Origin: Aspidapion aeneum
Taxonomy: Eukaryota > Arthropoda > Insecta > Coleoptera > Brentidae
Direction: 5' to 3'
Length of the DNA: 64,000 bases
NCBI GenBank assembly: GCA_963576565.1
Contig: OY755038.1
Coordinates: 139,510,989 to 139,574,988, forward strand
Shown: in pieces, positions 45,357 through 55,656 of the stretch
How positions within the stretch are numbered: the stretch's first letter is position 1
How the letters are laid out: each line of letters begins with the position of its first letter
Made by a program: the position numbers and the translations under genes
Notes under the pieces: model-generated
The model's database searches: none
What the model was told of the DNA's origin: nothing
The model's input: the letters and a program-made list of their open reading frames with translations, nothing else

Positions 45357-46449
45357 ATTGGTCGAGTTTATGCTTGGCGATTTCTAAACCTTGGAAATTT
45401 AATTTAGTGAGTTTTAAGGTTTTTAATTTAACAACTTTATCTGGAAACTGATTACAACAGTTAAATGGAATTTTAATAATTTTTGAATAATTATAAGTTA
45501 ATATAGACTCTTTCTCATAAGTTGCTTCTATACTTGTAGAACCTATAAAAGCTACACAAGTCGGTTTCATAGCCACCAACGTATTTTTAGAAACAATTTT
45601 TGTAAAAGATTCAGAGTTTTTACAATTAACTGTAATTGGTAAGGAAGTTGTAACGCTTATAAGCCAAAGATTCTCTTTAAGAAGCTGAACATTGTACTAT
45701 TTCGCTAATATCAAGACCATTTCACAAGTTTGTGGAAGAGTTAGCACTTTTTGTGTTTTAAGAATTTGTGCTTCACAGATCGCGTGACTGTTAATTGCAG
45801 AAGAATACATTCCTTTGCAGAATTTTGTATTTCTATCAAGACACTTTTCAATATTTTCTATAGGAATATAAAAATCATTGTTCTTTTCAATGGCAATAAA
45901 ACGTTTATCTGTTAAAAATGCTTTTAAAGTTATGATTTCTAAATATTGAGGTATTTTAGCATGAAAAACTTGATATGGTAAATTGTTTTTATGTAAATTT
46001 TAAGCAATATATTGTAAACCGCTTTTAATATCTTGAGGCAAAATTATTGAAGTATGAATGATTTTTAATTTTGCAAATGTTATGGCATCTAAGATGTCAT
46101 CAACTTGATTTTGAATATATGTGTATAAATCTAAAAGGTTCTCACAATCATTAGTTAATTGAAATTTCAGATCAAGTGGTTCCGTAATCGTTGTTAAGTT
46201 TGAAAGTTTTGTTTCTTTTAATATAATGTTTTTATTAAAAGTTTCTTCATCAATTTGAAAATTTTGAAGAGTCGTATTAAAGCGTTGTATGACGGCTGTT
46301 GTGACACTTATTTGTTTCTTTAATAAATTTTCAATTTCGCGATCATCTTTTTCAAGGTTATTTATGCAATTGTTGTAATACTCGTCATCGGAGGCATCAA
46401 AATTTCCTGGTAAGGATTTCCAAAGAGAGCCTGAATCGAATTGGTCCAT
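45357..46449 (-). pseudogene. ERV-A env (F-like envelope, broken)
   Basis: The minus strand encodes an errantivirus Env-like protein, which in related elements is a membrane-fusion glycoprotein. A 149-codon piece starts MDQFDSGSLWKSL and contains GNFDASDDEYY, matching the part that follows the furin site in relatives. Further pieces are NNLPYQVFHAKIPQYLEI, FCKGMYSSAINSHAICEAQ and TKIVSKNTLVAMKPTCVAF. At least two frame changes or stops occur (near 46000 and 45700). No N-terminal subunit with a furin site is visible upstream; the C-terminus lies at 38709-38860, beyond the BEL/Pao insertion. Confidence 0.8.
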
Positions 46450-46589
46450 TAATTTCTTGAATTGAAAACTGTTGACGGCTGTTAACTAGGCTTGACAAAA
46501 GGACGGTTAAAATCGATCTGAAAAACCGAAAATTTTAATTAGTAGGTGGATTTGGTTGTTCTTCTATTTGATTTTCTTCTTCTTCCTTT

Positions 46590-47004
46590 TCAGGGTGATA
46601 AAACGGTTTCATTAAATCAAAATTCTATTTCAAAGTTTGTATAGGGTTATAAACGGAGGCTGAATTTTGGAAAATTTCTTTAATTTCAAAAGGACCGTTT
46701 GGGGCTTATTGACCTTTAATTTGAGTTTTTTTAATATAAACTCGATCTCCAAATTTGAAGTTATAGTTTGGAGTAACGTGTTGATCAAATCTTTCTTTTG
46801 CTTTTCTTTATGAAAGATTAGTTCTTGTCCGTGCTATGTTATAGTAGTGTTTTATTCGAGCGTTTAAATCACGCACATATTTCGTAATTAATTCTTCTTC
46901 ATTGTATAGTTTTTCCGGAGGTCCTAAACTAGTGTGACCAAAGATCAATTCATGTGGAGTAAAGCCATGTACCCTCGAGGTTGAATTATTGTAACATAAC
47001 CATG
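46590..47004 (-). pseudogene. ERV-A integrase, C-terminal part
   Basis: The piece begins at the solo-LTR insertion with WLCYNNSTSRVHGFTPHELI and continues FGHTSLGPPEKLYNEEEL, then a basic linker with frame change near 46810, NFKFGDRVYIKK and a final acidic segment EKEEEENQIEEQ. The matching N-terminal part starts at 50124, on the other side of the LTR. This order on the minus strand shows one gene cut by one insertion. Confidence 0.88.
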
Positions 47005-47388
47005 TGTAACGAAGTTACTATTTTTTTTGTTTAAATTTATTTTCTAGACTATTTAAGCTCAGACAGTTAAAAAATATTTTTACTGAAACGTAATTCAATT
47101 TTCGCTCATTAATTTTGTTTCATATTTTCCGAAAAAAAAATGCTGTTTTGACTTATCAATGTCATTAAAGCATCTGAAAACTTTTGTTGCAAAAAGACTA
47201 GATAAAATAATATTCCGAATAAGTCAATCCACGTTCATTTTTAAAAACGTGGTTGGGTTTCATTCGCTTATTTCCGCTGGTTCCCGATCTTTAGCCGAGC
47301 TCTAGCTTATAAAAGAGCAATTCATTCGTCCATACGGGGATTCGAGATTTGTTTCTCGTTCGAGCACAATGTATAGGTGGTACGCGGT

Positions 47389-47990
47389 GTGGACAAAGGA
47401 ATTGCAAAAGAATTCAAAAATACATAATACATTTTTTAACATTAAACATCTTAAAAGTCAAATTAAAAAAATAAATGAAGTTGCATCTCTCAAACATTCC
47501 AATCGAAACATCTATCTTATTACGAAAAAAAATTTCCATGAAAAATTAACATACGATTCAGTGTATCAAGTTTAAACAATTTAAATGAGAAACGTTTGTT
47601 AATAATGATAACTTTTTAGTCATTCCGAGACCAGCTTCTGGTCTTGATAAACTTAACTGAAACATTTTATTCAATGATAAAAGAAATCTTCCAAAATACA
47701 CAATTGCCTGAACAAGTACATCTAATAAATGCTTTAACCACAGAAGAAACATCCAATGATGACCTAGAATATCAAAATTTAATGTCACCCCAATCTGTAG
47801 AAAATTAATAGCAAAGATTTGAGCAACTTTACCAAAATCAATCATTAGTAGACTATACAAAAATTTGTAATTCTAACGACTATTAAACAAGGATCATAAA
47901 AATATTATCGTGATATTTTAGCAAGACAAACTAAGTGATCTACATTATCAAATTATAGAAGATATTTTGGAAGGACATCCTAAAATTTAT
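47389..47990 (+). mobile_element. ERV-A-type pol fragment captured inside the LTR
   Basis: The ~600 bp matches the complement of 50945-51545 at roughly 90% or better by eye. Its + strand encodes the RNase H-integrase linker (HLKSQIKKINEVASL, with NEVASLK and SNRNIY). It replaces about 300 bp of the LTR (compare 1725-2022 in the left copy). Left junction: GGTGTG meets GACAAAGGAATTG. Right junction: ATCCTAAAATTTATAATCG. It is in the same sense as the LTR. Confidence 0.88.
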
Positions 47991-48730
47991 AATCGTGGCG
48001 CTTTGTCAAACAACTCTTCCCGTTTCCCGGTTTTTATTATTTTTGTTCTCTTTCGAGGAAGCAAAAATGATAACGAAGCTATAAGATTATGTTTTGTGGT
48101 CTCGTTAGGTTCGTCACCAACACATAATTGTAGCGCTTTGTCAAACCACCCTTCCCGTTTCTCCCGCTTCCCGGTTTTTATTCTTTTTGTTCTCTTTCAA
48201 GAAAGAAAAAAATAATAACAAAGCTATAGATTATGTTTGGTGGGCTCGTTTGGTTCGTCACTAACTCATAATTGTAACGCTTTATCAAACCACCGTTCCC
48301 GTTTCTCCCGCTTCCTGGTTTTTATTAATTTTGTTCTCTTTCGAGGAAGCAAAAATAATAACAAAGCTATAGATTATGCTTTGTGGGCTCGTTAGGTTCG
48401 TCACCAACTCATAATTGTAGCGCTTTGTCAAACCACCCTTCCCGTTTCCCGGTTTTTATTATTTTTGTTCTCTTTCGAGGAAGAAAAAAATAATAACAAA
48501 GCTATAGATTATGTTTTGTGGGCTCGTTTGGTTCGTCACCAACTCATAATTGTAACGCTTTATCAAACCACCGTTTCCGTTTCTCCCGTTTCCTGGTTTT
48601 TATTAATTTTGTTCTCTTTTGAGGAAGCAAAAATAATAACAAAGCTATAGATTATGTTTTGTGGACTCGTTTGGTTGGTCACCAACTCATAATTGTAACG
48701 CTTTGTCAAACGATCCTCCTGTCACGATTA
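47990..48730 (+). repeat. LTR tandem array, ~140-bp units, right copy
   Basis: About five to six units with TTCGTCACCAA landmarks near 48111, 48254, 48396, 48534 and 48677. It corresponds to the array at 930-1716. Confidence 0.85.
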
Positions 48731-49268
48731 TTCATCATTTAAAATTCCCCGTTTATGTTAAAAGTTGGTAGAGTTTCATTGCCTTCATATGGTTTTTCTT
48801 CGTTATTGCCCCTTTAGACCTGTGTCTCACCGCGGAAGGATCCTTATAAACTTAAAAGTTGGTATAGTTAAGTTTTTTCCGTTTCTTTTGTAAATAACCT
48901 GTTACCTGTTACCGTAAGACATATATGCTCTCACTGTAAATTAAACCTGTAAAAGTGTGGTCCCACACTCAGTTTCTATTTGTAAATATCCTGTTTAATT
49001 TTTTTACCGTTTCTTTTCTAAATAACCTGTTACCGTCACCGCGAGACATATATGCCCCGACCAGTCCTGTGATACTTCAAAGTTGGTAAAGTTTCGTTTT
49101 CTTCCAGTTAAATAGCCGTAAATTTGTAAAATTATAGTATGTAATTAACTACCAGCTGTTTAAGGAAATCTTTCTGCAAATTGTTTATTCATGTTGGGAA
49201 AAGCCTTTTTGGGGCAAAAAGAAAATAGTATTCTAAAAACTAACGCCCGTCCGATCTAATCCGACCTA

Positions 49269-49633
49269 GAGACCCTGTATGTATGACATATTTTTACAAA
49301 AGAGAGACGCGACAAACCCATTAAAGTCACTGAAATTAACATTTTTTGGTTATGTTATTTTCTTGTCAAGTTCATTGGCGTTTCACATCAATCAACATAT
49401 AAACAAACACGTTTGTCGGCACCCCCTGTATAGGTTTTATTAAAAATGGTTTATTTTTATTTTCCCACGCTTTTGGATTAACAAGGACAGAAGGTGCGTC
49501 TCTCTCTAAACATCGCTAGTATAGAGTATAGAGGACCGATATTTTCATCCTTTGATTTTGACTTAAATAAATTTGACTTTGAAGAGTTTGTCGCGTCTCT
49601 TTTATTTAAAATATGTCATACATACAGGGTCTC
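49269..49633. mobile_element. MITE with long terminal inverted repeats, 365 bp
   Basis: Ends GAGACCCTGTATGTATGACA and its complement, with similarity continuing through AGAGACGCGACAAAC to about 65 bp. The direct repeat TAATCSGACCTA flanks it (49257-49268 and 49634-49645, one mismatch). The left LTR copy near 341-352 has the site once and no MITE. A TA duplication alone would point to the mariner group; the 12-bp repeat is unusual, so the superfamily is left open. Confidence 0.85.
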
Positions 49634-50123
49634 TAATCGGACCTAACCAGATTTGTTAAATCCTTTTGTTAGAGTTCCGAGGTGATAGGGCGTTTCATAA
49701 TTTTCGCTTTTCCAAGTACCTAACTGTCTGGGCTAGAATAGAGCAAACAGAGTAAACTAGAGTTTTTTTATTTTACTTGATAGAAATAAGGGATTTATAG
49801 TTTTATTTTATTTATTGAGTTGCATATATTTAGTTATTTTCTTTGAGGGTTTGTACCACTAAATTAAAATGACAAAATACACATAAAATATTATTTATAG
49901 AAATTGAATTTTTAATGAAATTGTAGTTTACTTATCTGGTTATTCTCCACTGTTTAAAAGCGTACCCAAGAGGCAAGGGAGACTTATTACCTTATTTCCT
50001 AGAGTGGCGCCCGAGGCAAAATTTCGATCGATTCTATCCCTCGAAATCCCAGGATTGAATCGACCGAAACCCTAGGACGACAAAAGTAGGGGAAAATTCG
50101 TTAGATGACGAAAACCTCTTACA

Positions 50124-51461
50124 CGTGTAGGGAATTAATTGACAAGGGTGTTCATTGGATGGTCTGTTCGATGGGTTCGGATCATTTCAAGTAAAACTGC
50201 ATGGAAACGTTCTATACTTCCATTTTATTGAGGATGTCCTGTGCATGAAAATATTAATTTGATATCATATAATCTACAAAGATCTGTAAGAAGTTGATTG
50301 TTAAATTCTTTTCCAAGATCACAATGAATTCTTAATGGCGTTCCATAATATTGGGAATATAATAATAATGGTATTTATCTGGTATGGGGTAAGCTTGAAT
50401 GAATTTAGTTCATCATTAATTGTTAAAACTAAGTTTTTCTCTGGAATTTCTAAAATGTCCAAATTAATTCGTTCAAAAGGAGTTTTGGGAGTTTGTTATT
50501 AGAAGAGGGTTATTAAGATTTTTTCGAAGAACTTTGTTCTTTTGACAGTTGTCACATTCTTTAATGAATTTTTCAACATCTTTGTTAAATTTTTCCAATT
50601 GTATTTTTGCCTTATTCTTCTTACTGTTTCATTAATTCCTCTGTGGAAGTTTCTTTTTGCAGTGTGATATTGTTCTACTATTATTGGTCTCTGATCTTCT
50701 GTAGGTTCAGTTATGACATTTTGACAGAAAACAGTTTATTTATTTTTCAGCAAATATATAGCTAAACATTTCCAAAAATGGTAAATCTACGTTGACTTCT
50801 GTGTAATAAGTTTTGACTGGTTCTATTTCGTTTTGATGTCTATAAAGAATGTCGAATAAAATGACAACGGCTTCTTCTTGTAAATAGGGCATATTTCCTT
50901 TTTGCGACTGATTTTGAGTTTACCATATTAATTCTGTGGAGGTCGAATTTAGGATGTTCTTCCATAATATCTTCTATAATTTGATATTGTAGATCACTTA
51001 GTTTGTTTTGCTGAAATATCACGATAATATTTTTATGATCCTTGTTTAATAGTCGTTAGAATTACAAATTTTTGTATAGTCTACTAATGATTGATTTTGG
51101 TAAAGTTGCTCAAATCTTTGCTATTCATTTTCTACAGATTGGGGTGACATTATATTTTGATATTCTTGGTCATCATTTGATGTTTCTTCTGTGGTTAAAG
51201 CATTTATTAGATGTACTTGTTCAGGCAATTGTGTATTTTGAAAGATTTCTTTTATCATTGAATAAAATGTTTCAGTTAAGTGTATCAAGACCAGAAGCTA
51301 GTCTTGGAATGGCTAAAAAGTTATCATTATTAACAAATGTTTCTCATTTAAATTGTTTAAAGCTTAATACACTGAATGGTATGTTGATTTTTCCTGGAAA
51401 TTTTCTTTCGTAATAAGATAGTAGATGTTTCGATTGGAATTTTTGAGAGATGCAACTTCAT
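50124..51461 (-). pseudogene. ERV-A integrase, N-terminal and core part
   Basis: From the upstream side: a zinc-region fragment near 50500-50650 (DNCQKNKVLRKN with surrounding stops), then the core with HCDLGKEFNNQLLTDLC, YDIKLIFSCTGHPQ, a TAA, and NGSIERFHAVLLEMIRTHR. These contain the second aspartate region and the catalytic glutamate. The stop in the GHPQ-NG position and many others make it inactive. About 50840-51460 is the poorly conserved linker whose other copy sits inside the solo LTR. Confidence 0.85.
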
Positions 51462-52060
51462 TTATTTTTTAATTTGACTTTTAAGATGTTCAATGTTATT
51501 AAATTTATTTTTAAATTCTTTTGCAATTCCTTTGTCCATTTTAAAATCTTTAGAAACACAATGTGCTAAAGCAAAATTTTGAGGAGCTTCAAATAAGTTT
51601 CTTTGAAGTATTTCAATATTCGTTTCCGTTTTGATAGTTGTAATTTTGATTCTTGACAATGCATTAGGATTTTTAGTAATTTTGTCTAGCTTGAAAATTA
51701 CATTAAATTCATCTTCTAATTTGAGACGCCATCTTGCAAAACGACTGCCTGGATCTTTGACTGACATGAGCCATGTTAGAAGTCTATGGTCTGTAATAAG
51801 AGGAAATTTTCTTCCATAGAGATACGGTCTGAAATGTTTGACTGACCAAACAATTGCTAATAATTCTCTTTCAATTACAGAATAGTTTTGTTCAGCTTTA
51901 CATAAGGTTCTTGAAGCGTGTGCAGTTGATAAATCTTTTTCAATTGACCCTTGGCATAAAACTGATCCAATGGCAAATGCACTAGCATCTCTTGTTATAA
52001 TAAATGGTTCTTGAAAGTTTGGATAGATTAATCTTGGATTGCGTGTTAATAAAAACTCAG
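51462..52060 (-). pseudogene. ERV-A RNase H
   Basis: In order: FIITRDASAFAIGSVLCQG, CKAEQNYSVIERELLAIVW, FRPYLYGRKFPLITDHRLL, MSVKDPGSRFARWRLKLED and KNPNALSRI. The first aspartate lies in TRDAS where TDAS is common. A 101-codon open part ends near 51462. Neighbours are RT upstream and integrase downstream, as in errantiviruses. Confidence 0.9.
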
Positions 52061-52850
52061 TATCTTTCTTTAATAGACGTGTTGACGGTTTAGCTAGTTT
52101 TGCAAAATCTGGGATAAATGTTTTGTAATATCCATATAATCCTAAGAAGAATTTGCTTTGCTGAATTTGGTTTTGGATAATTGACTAAAAGCTGAAATTT
52201 TTTCTGCATTTGGTTTGACACCTTCACTTGTAACGATATGACCAAGATAATTTACTTCTTTTCTTAAAAATTCACATGTGTCTGGTTGAATTTTGAGATT
52301 TTCAATCTAGTAAAAATCTCTGCCAATTTCTCTATGTGTTGGTCAATTGTAGCTGAGTATACTATTATATTGTCCATGTAGACTAAACATTTTTCGTTTT
52401 ACACTCTAGCTAAAATATGATCCATAACTCTTTAAAATGTCGCTGGTGCGTTTTTAAACCGAATGGCATTCTTATGAACTTTTCTACCGAAAAAGCAGTT
52501 TTTGGTATGTCTTCAGGTGTTATTTCTATTTGATGAAAGCCTGACGCCAAGTCTAGAGTTGTGAAGTATTGACGGTTAACGGTTATTTATCATCAATTGA
52601 TACCATCTCACCGACTTTTTTTTCTTTACTTAGCTTAAAGCGTTTCTTAATATAATCATAATATGACGTAATAAGGAACAAACACTTAAAGCTAAGTAAC
52701 GAAAAAAAAAGTCAGTGCGATGCGCTATAAATTCCATACATAGATTTATAATTTGTTCTTTTTCTTCATCATTTAAATGATCTAGTCGTAATTGGTTTTT
52801 GACTACTTCTCTACTAGTCAATTTTGGTAAAACTGCAACACAAGATTTAG
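52061..52850 (-). pseudogene. ERV-A reverse transcriptase (fragmented)
   Basis: Recognisable pieces are SREVVKNQLRLDHLNDEEK (N-terminal), [18 protein letters not shown] with KFIRMPFGL, and a thumb segment with KVNYLGHIVTSEGVKPNAEK-like decay near 52190-52300. The segment near 52580-52740, which should carry the fingers, contains foreign-looking repetition (GTCGGTGAGATGG and CACTGACTTTTTTTTC inverted around it). The YMDD/YLDD motif is not readable with certainty, and many stops are present. Confidence 0.75.
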
Positions 52851-53089
52851 TTTGATCGTGTTGGATGTTGGTTTCCGAAAATTCTTCAAGTTCAAGATTT
52901 TCAAAACAAACTTCTACTGAACTAGATCTAACGTTTAAAAGTGTGACTAAAAATTCTCCATTTTCATTTATTTTGACGATACAATTTGGAAAAAAAACTA
53001 TTAATTTATTGAGAAGATAAAATTGCTTCAGTATTTTTTAATTTGTTTTCAATAGACATACTTGTTTACATCGGGGTTCAATTTTTATT

Positions 53090-53570
53090 GTATTAATAAT
53101 TTTTAGGTTAGGTTCGTTTTGAAAGGACGATTGATCAAAATCATTTAATGATTTATTTAATATTTTTAATTGTTTGTATGATTCTGCTGTTTTAAAAAGA
53201 GACAAAGTTTTAAAGTTTGTAATTAGTTGTTGATTTTTATAATCTAAAAGACAATTGTAATGACCTAAAAAATCAGAACCTAAAAAAAGGTCTATCGAAT
53301 TAATCCAATTTTAAATTAGAAATATAAACTCTAAGTGGATCATTTATATTAAAGGGTATTAAGACTGATTCGGTAAATAGTTTACTCTGTGATGTTATTC
53401 CTTGAATTTTAATATTTTCTATTTGTCGATTTTTATATTTTTCACAAACATGGGGTTTAAATATTAAAATACTTGCTCCTGAATCGATTAAAATTTTGTA
53501 GGTATTTGATTTATCGTAAATATAGTATAAATTAATTTCATCTGAATTGTATATTGTTTACAGGAATAGT
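53090..53570 (-). pseudogene. ERV-A protease region
   Basis: The minus frame reads ILIDSGASILIFKPHVCEKY (active-site DSGA), QIENIKIQGITSQ and, after a stop, LGHYNCLLDYKNQQLITNF. This is the arrangement of a retropepsin of the Gypsy type just upstream of the RT. At least two stops or frame changes are present. Confidence 0.8.
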
Positions 53571-53648
53571 TCGTCTGTTTGAGTTAGGGGGTTGAAATTG
53601 TCTTTGTAAGTTAGGTTAAAATTTACATAATCTTCAAAATTGTTTAAA

Positions 53649-53843
53649 TCATTTTAAATTATTTTCAAAATTATATTCATTTTCATAATTAAAATCTTTA
53701 TTTTCAAAGTTAAAATCTTGATTTTCAAAATTATATTCCATTTCAGAAGGAGAGTTTTGGTCAAGATTTTGTTCTTCTGCAACGCATAAACCAACTGGCT
53801 TATTGCGATCAGTATTGAATCTAAAAGAAGGGTTTGGTTGTAT
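53649..53843 (-). pseudogene. ERV-A gag 3' end / gag-pol junction
   Basis: A 66-codon open part starts MTIQPNPSFRFNTDRNK and has a repeated NFENQDFNFENKDFNYEN stretch. Such Asn/Phe/Glu-rich tails occur at the gag end of errantiviruses. It is cut at 53843 by the LTR of Gypsy-3, so the rest of gag lies beyond the window. Confidence 0.65.
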
Positions 53844-54325
53844 TGTCACGAGGGGGTTTTATCGTGACGTAACACAGTTTAAGTTAGGTGTTATGGTTTT
53901 ATTTAACAATACTTATAATAACTACTTACATTAAATACATCTTGTCTACAAATGTGTATCTTCTCGATACGCTCGACTTCTTATAACTTCTGACTATCGT
54001 AGTACTTGTCTTCACTGTTAACTACGTCTGGGACGTTAGGTTCTCAGCTTACAACTAACTGCTAAACTCTTTTGGCGATGCTTTTATTACAAACCGTTTG
54101 CCATTGATAGGATATCGAGATGTGTTTTGTTTTCTGTATAAACATCATCGACGACCGTTTAATCGCTTCTTGTTTATAATTCTGTATACAATTTATTACA
54201 CGTTTAATACAATTTGAACTATATACAGAAGTTTATTTTCTTAGGTTGTTTAGGGTTAATGTGCACTTTCTTATAAATGAATCTTGTGCCATTTAGTTAA
54301 TAGGACATTATTTTCTATCCTGACA
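53844..54325 (-). repeat. Gypsy-3 3' LTR
   Basis: On the minus strand it begins TGTCAGGATAG after a polypurine tract and ends CTCGTGACA, giving TGTCA/TGACA ends and 482 bp. The 5' LTR and the second target-site copy are outside the window. Confidence 0.8.
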
Positions 54326-54342
54326 CATCCCCCTTGCTTTTT
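54326..54342 (-). other. Gypsy-3 polypurine tract
   Basis: The minus strand reads AAAAAGCAAGGGGGATG directly before the LTR start TGTCAGG. Confidence 0.75.
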
Positions 54343-55656
54343 AAAAAACTCTGTCCCTACAGATTATCTACTAAACTACTTTAAAAAAATATATATAACA
54401 GTCGTCTGTACCTAATAAATTATAAAAACTAATTAACTAAAATAAATGTTTATCCACTCGGCTACTCGTTCCGATTGTTTTACATTCTTCATGTGACGCA
54501 ACCTAGTCCAATGTAGGTTTGTTAAAAAGTATCAACCGCAGTGTTGCCGTGACGAATCTGTGGGGCTTGCACGCTGCCTTGAAATTGTTGAGATCTCGCT
54601 TTGCTGCCAACTGTCCTTATCTGGTTTTGACTTGTGCGGTTTATTCCCGCAGGAAGACCTGGATGGTAGGTCCTTTTTTCTGTTTGTCGTGTTTGATTTG
54701 GCGGAACGACTGGCGGGGGGTTAGAGTTGGCTCCCCCGGTTTTCATGCTGCGCTCTGGGTAGCTGTCTTGCCTTGTGGTATCGACTGTTGCCTTGTGGTA
54801 TCGGCTGTTGCCTTGTGGTATGGGCTGTTGCCTTGTTGTATCGGCTATTGTCTTGTGTATCGTTTGTTAGCTCTGTATGGGTTGACTAGTGGTGGGTTGG
54901 CTCTATGGCGGTTTGTCTGCTGTACACCAGTGCTAATCGGCCCTGCTCACCACTTTTTCGTCTTTTGCATTACTTTGGTTGATCTTTTTGGCGGCTTTGC
55001 TAGGCCTGTTGTGACATAATAAATATTTACATATGTTTACATTAAAAAGAGATAAAAATTACAAAAATGAAAAAAATAAATAATTTAATTGTTCTCAGTT
55101 CATTTGAGAATTATTTATAACCTTGGCAACCCTGCTTATTTATTCTGCTTAATATAATACACCTTTGTTTATACATTCCACAATTTGTTTCATTATACAT
55201 TCAAAACAATGTGTGCATTTTGCACCTTTTAAAGAACATTATAGAAATTATTTAATTAAGTTTAAAATATTATGTTATATTTATTTTTTCTATGGTATAC
55301 GCCCTTCATTATAATTTATTCCCCTTACATCTCTTAATCTTATTTATAAAAATTATTAACATCGTAATAATATACAATTATACTTGGCGACCGCTTCTAT
55401 GTGGCAATTAGCTTGTCGGCAAATGGGTTAGCTCCTATGATTTACTATAATATTTCTTCAATAATCTTTTCGCGTAGAATTTGACATGAAATATCATGGT
55501 AAAAATGAGTTCACCTATTTTATTATACAAAACATATAACAAAACTACCGGCATAGTATACGTTATGTAATCTATGCGGTTTATGCGGTATTTACATTAC
55601 ATTAAGCACGCGTATAAATAAAATATACCGACATTTAAATAAACGACGATTTTTTT
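54343..55656 (-). other. Gypsy-3 3' noncoding region with a GC-rich block
   Basis: It lies between the env stop and the PPT. From about 54519 to 55016 the base composition is much richer in GC than the neighbourhood and includes five 20-bp repeats (54768-54865, TTGCCTTGTGGTATCGGCTG). Both strands show open frames there, and neither has a recognisable domain. The rest (55017-55656) is AT-rich without signals. Confidence 0.6.

Larger units (their letters stand above)
47005..50123 (+). mobile_element. Solo LTR, 3.1 kb, Osvaldo-like, inserted in ERV-A integrase
   Basis: It starts TGTAACGAAGTTACTA and ends CTCTTACA. Flanks CATG (47001-47004) and CGTG (50124-50127) fit a 4-bp duplication with one change, and the integrase frame is colinear on both sides. 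TATTTCCTAGAGTGGCGCCC near 50000 is shared with the Gypsy-1 LTR at the same distance from the end, so the TGGCGCCC there is not a primer site. No internal region is attached, so it is a solo LTR. It holds a tandem array, a captured pol fragment and a MITE. Confidence 0.82.

Noticed and set aside
50005..50030. TGGCGCCCGAGGC as a primer-binding site
   Set aside because: The same block occurs inside the Gypsy-1 LTR at the same distance from its end. The true LTR end TTACA lies ~110 bp downstream and ERV-A sequence follows it directly.
51072..51413. 113-codon + strand frame, with a minus-strand twin at 47558-47860
   Set aside because: Both are antisense shadows of the same ERV-A pol fragment. The protein similarity only reflects the inverted duplication.
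54519..55019. 166-codon + strand frame
   Set aside because: It runs through 20-bp repeats, which are not a multiple of three, and has no domain. It is antisense to Gypsy-3 and looks like a product of GC-rich composition.
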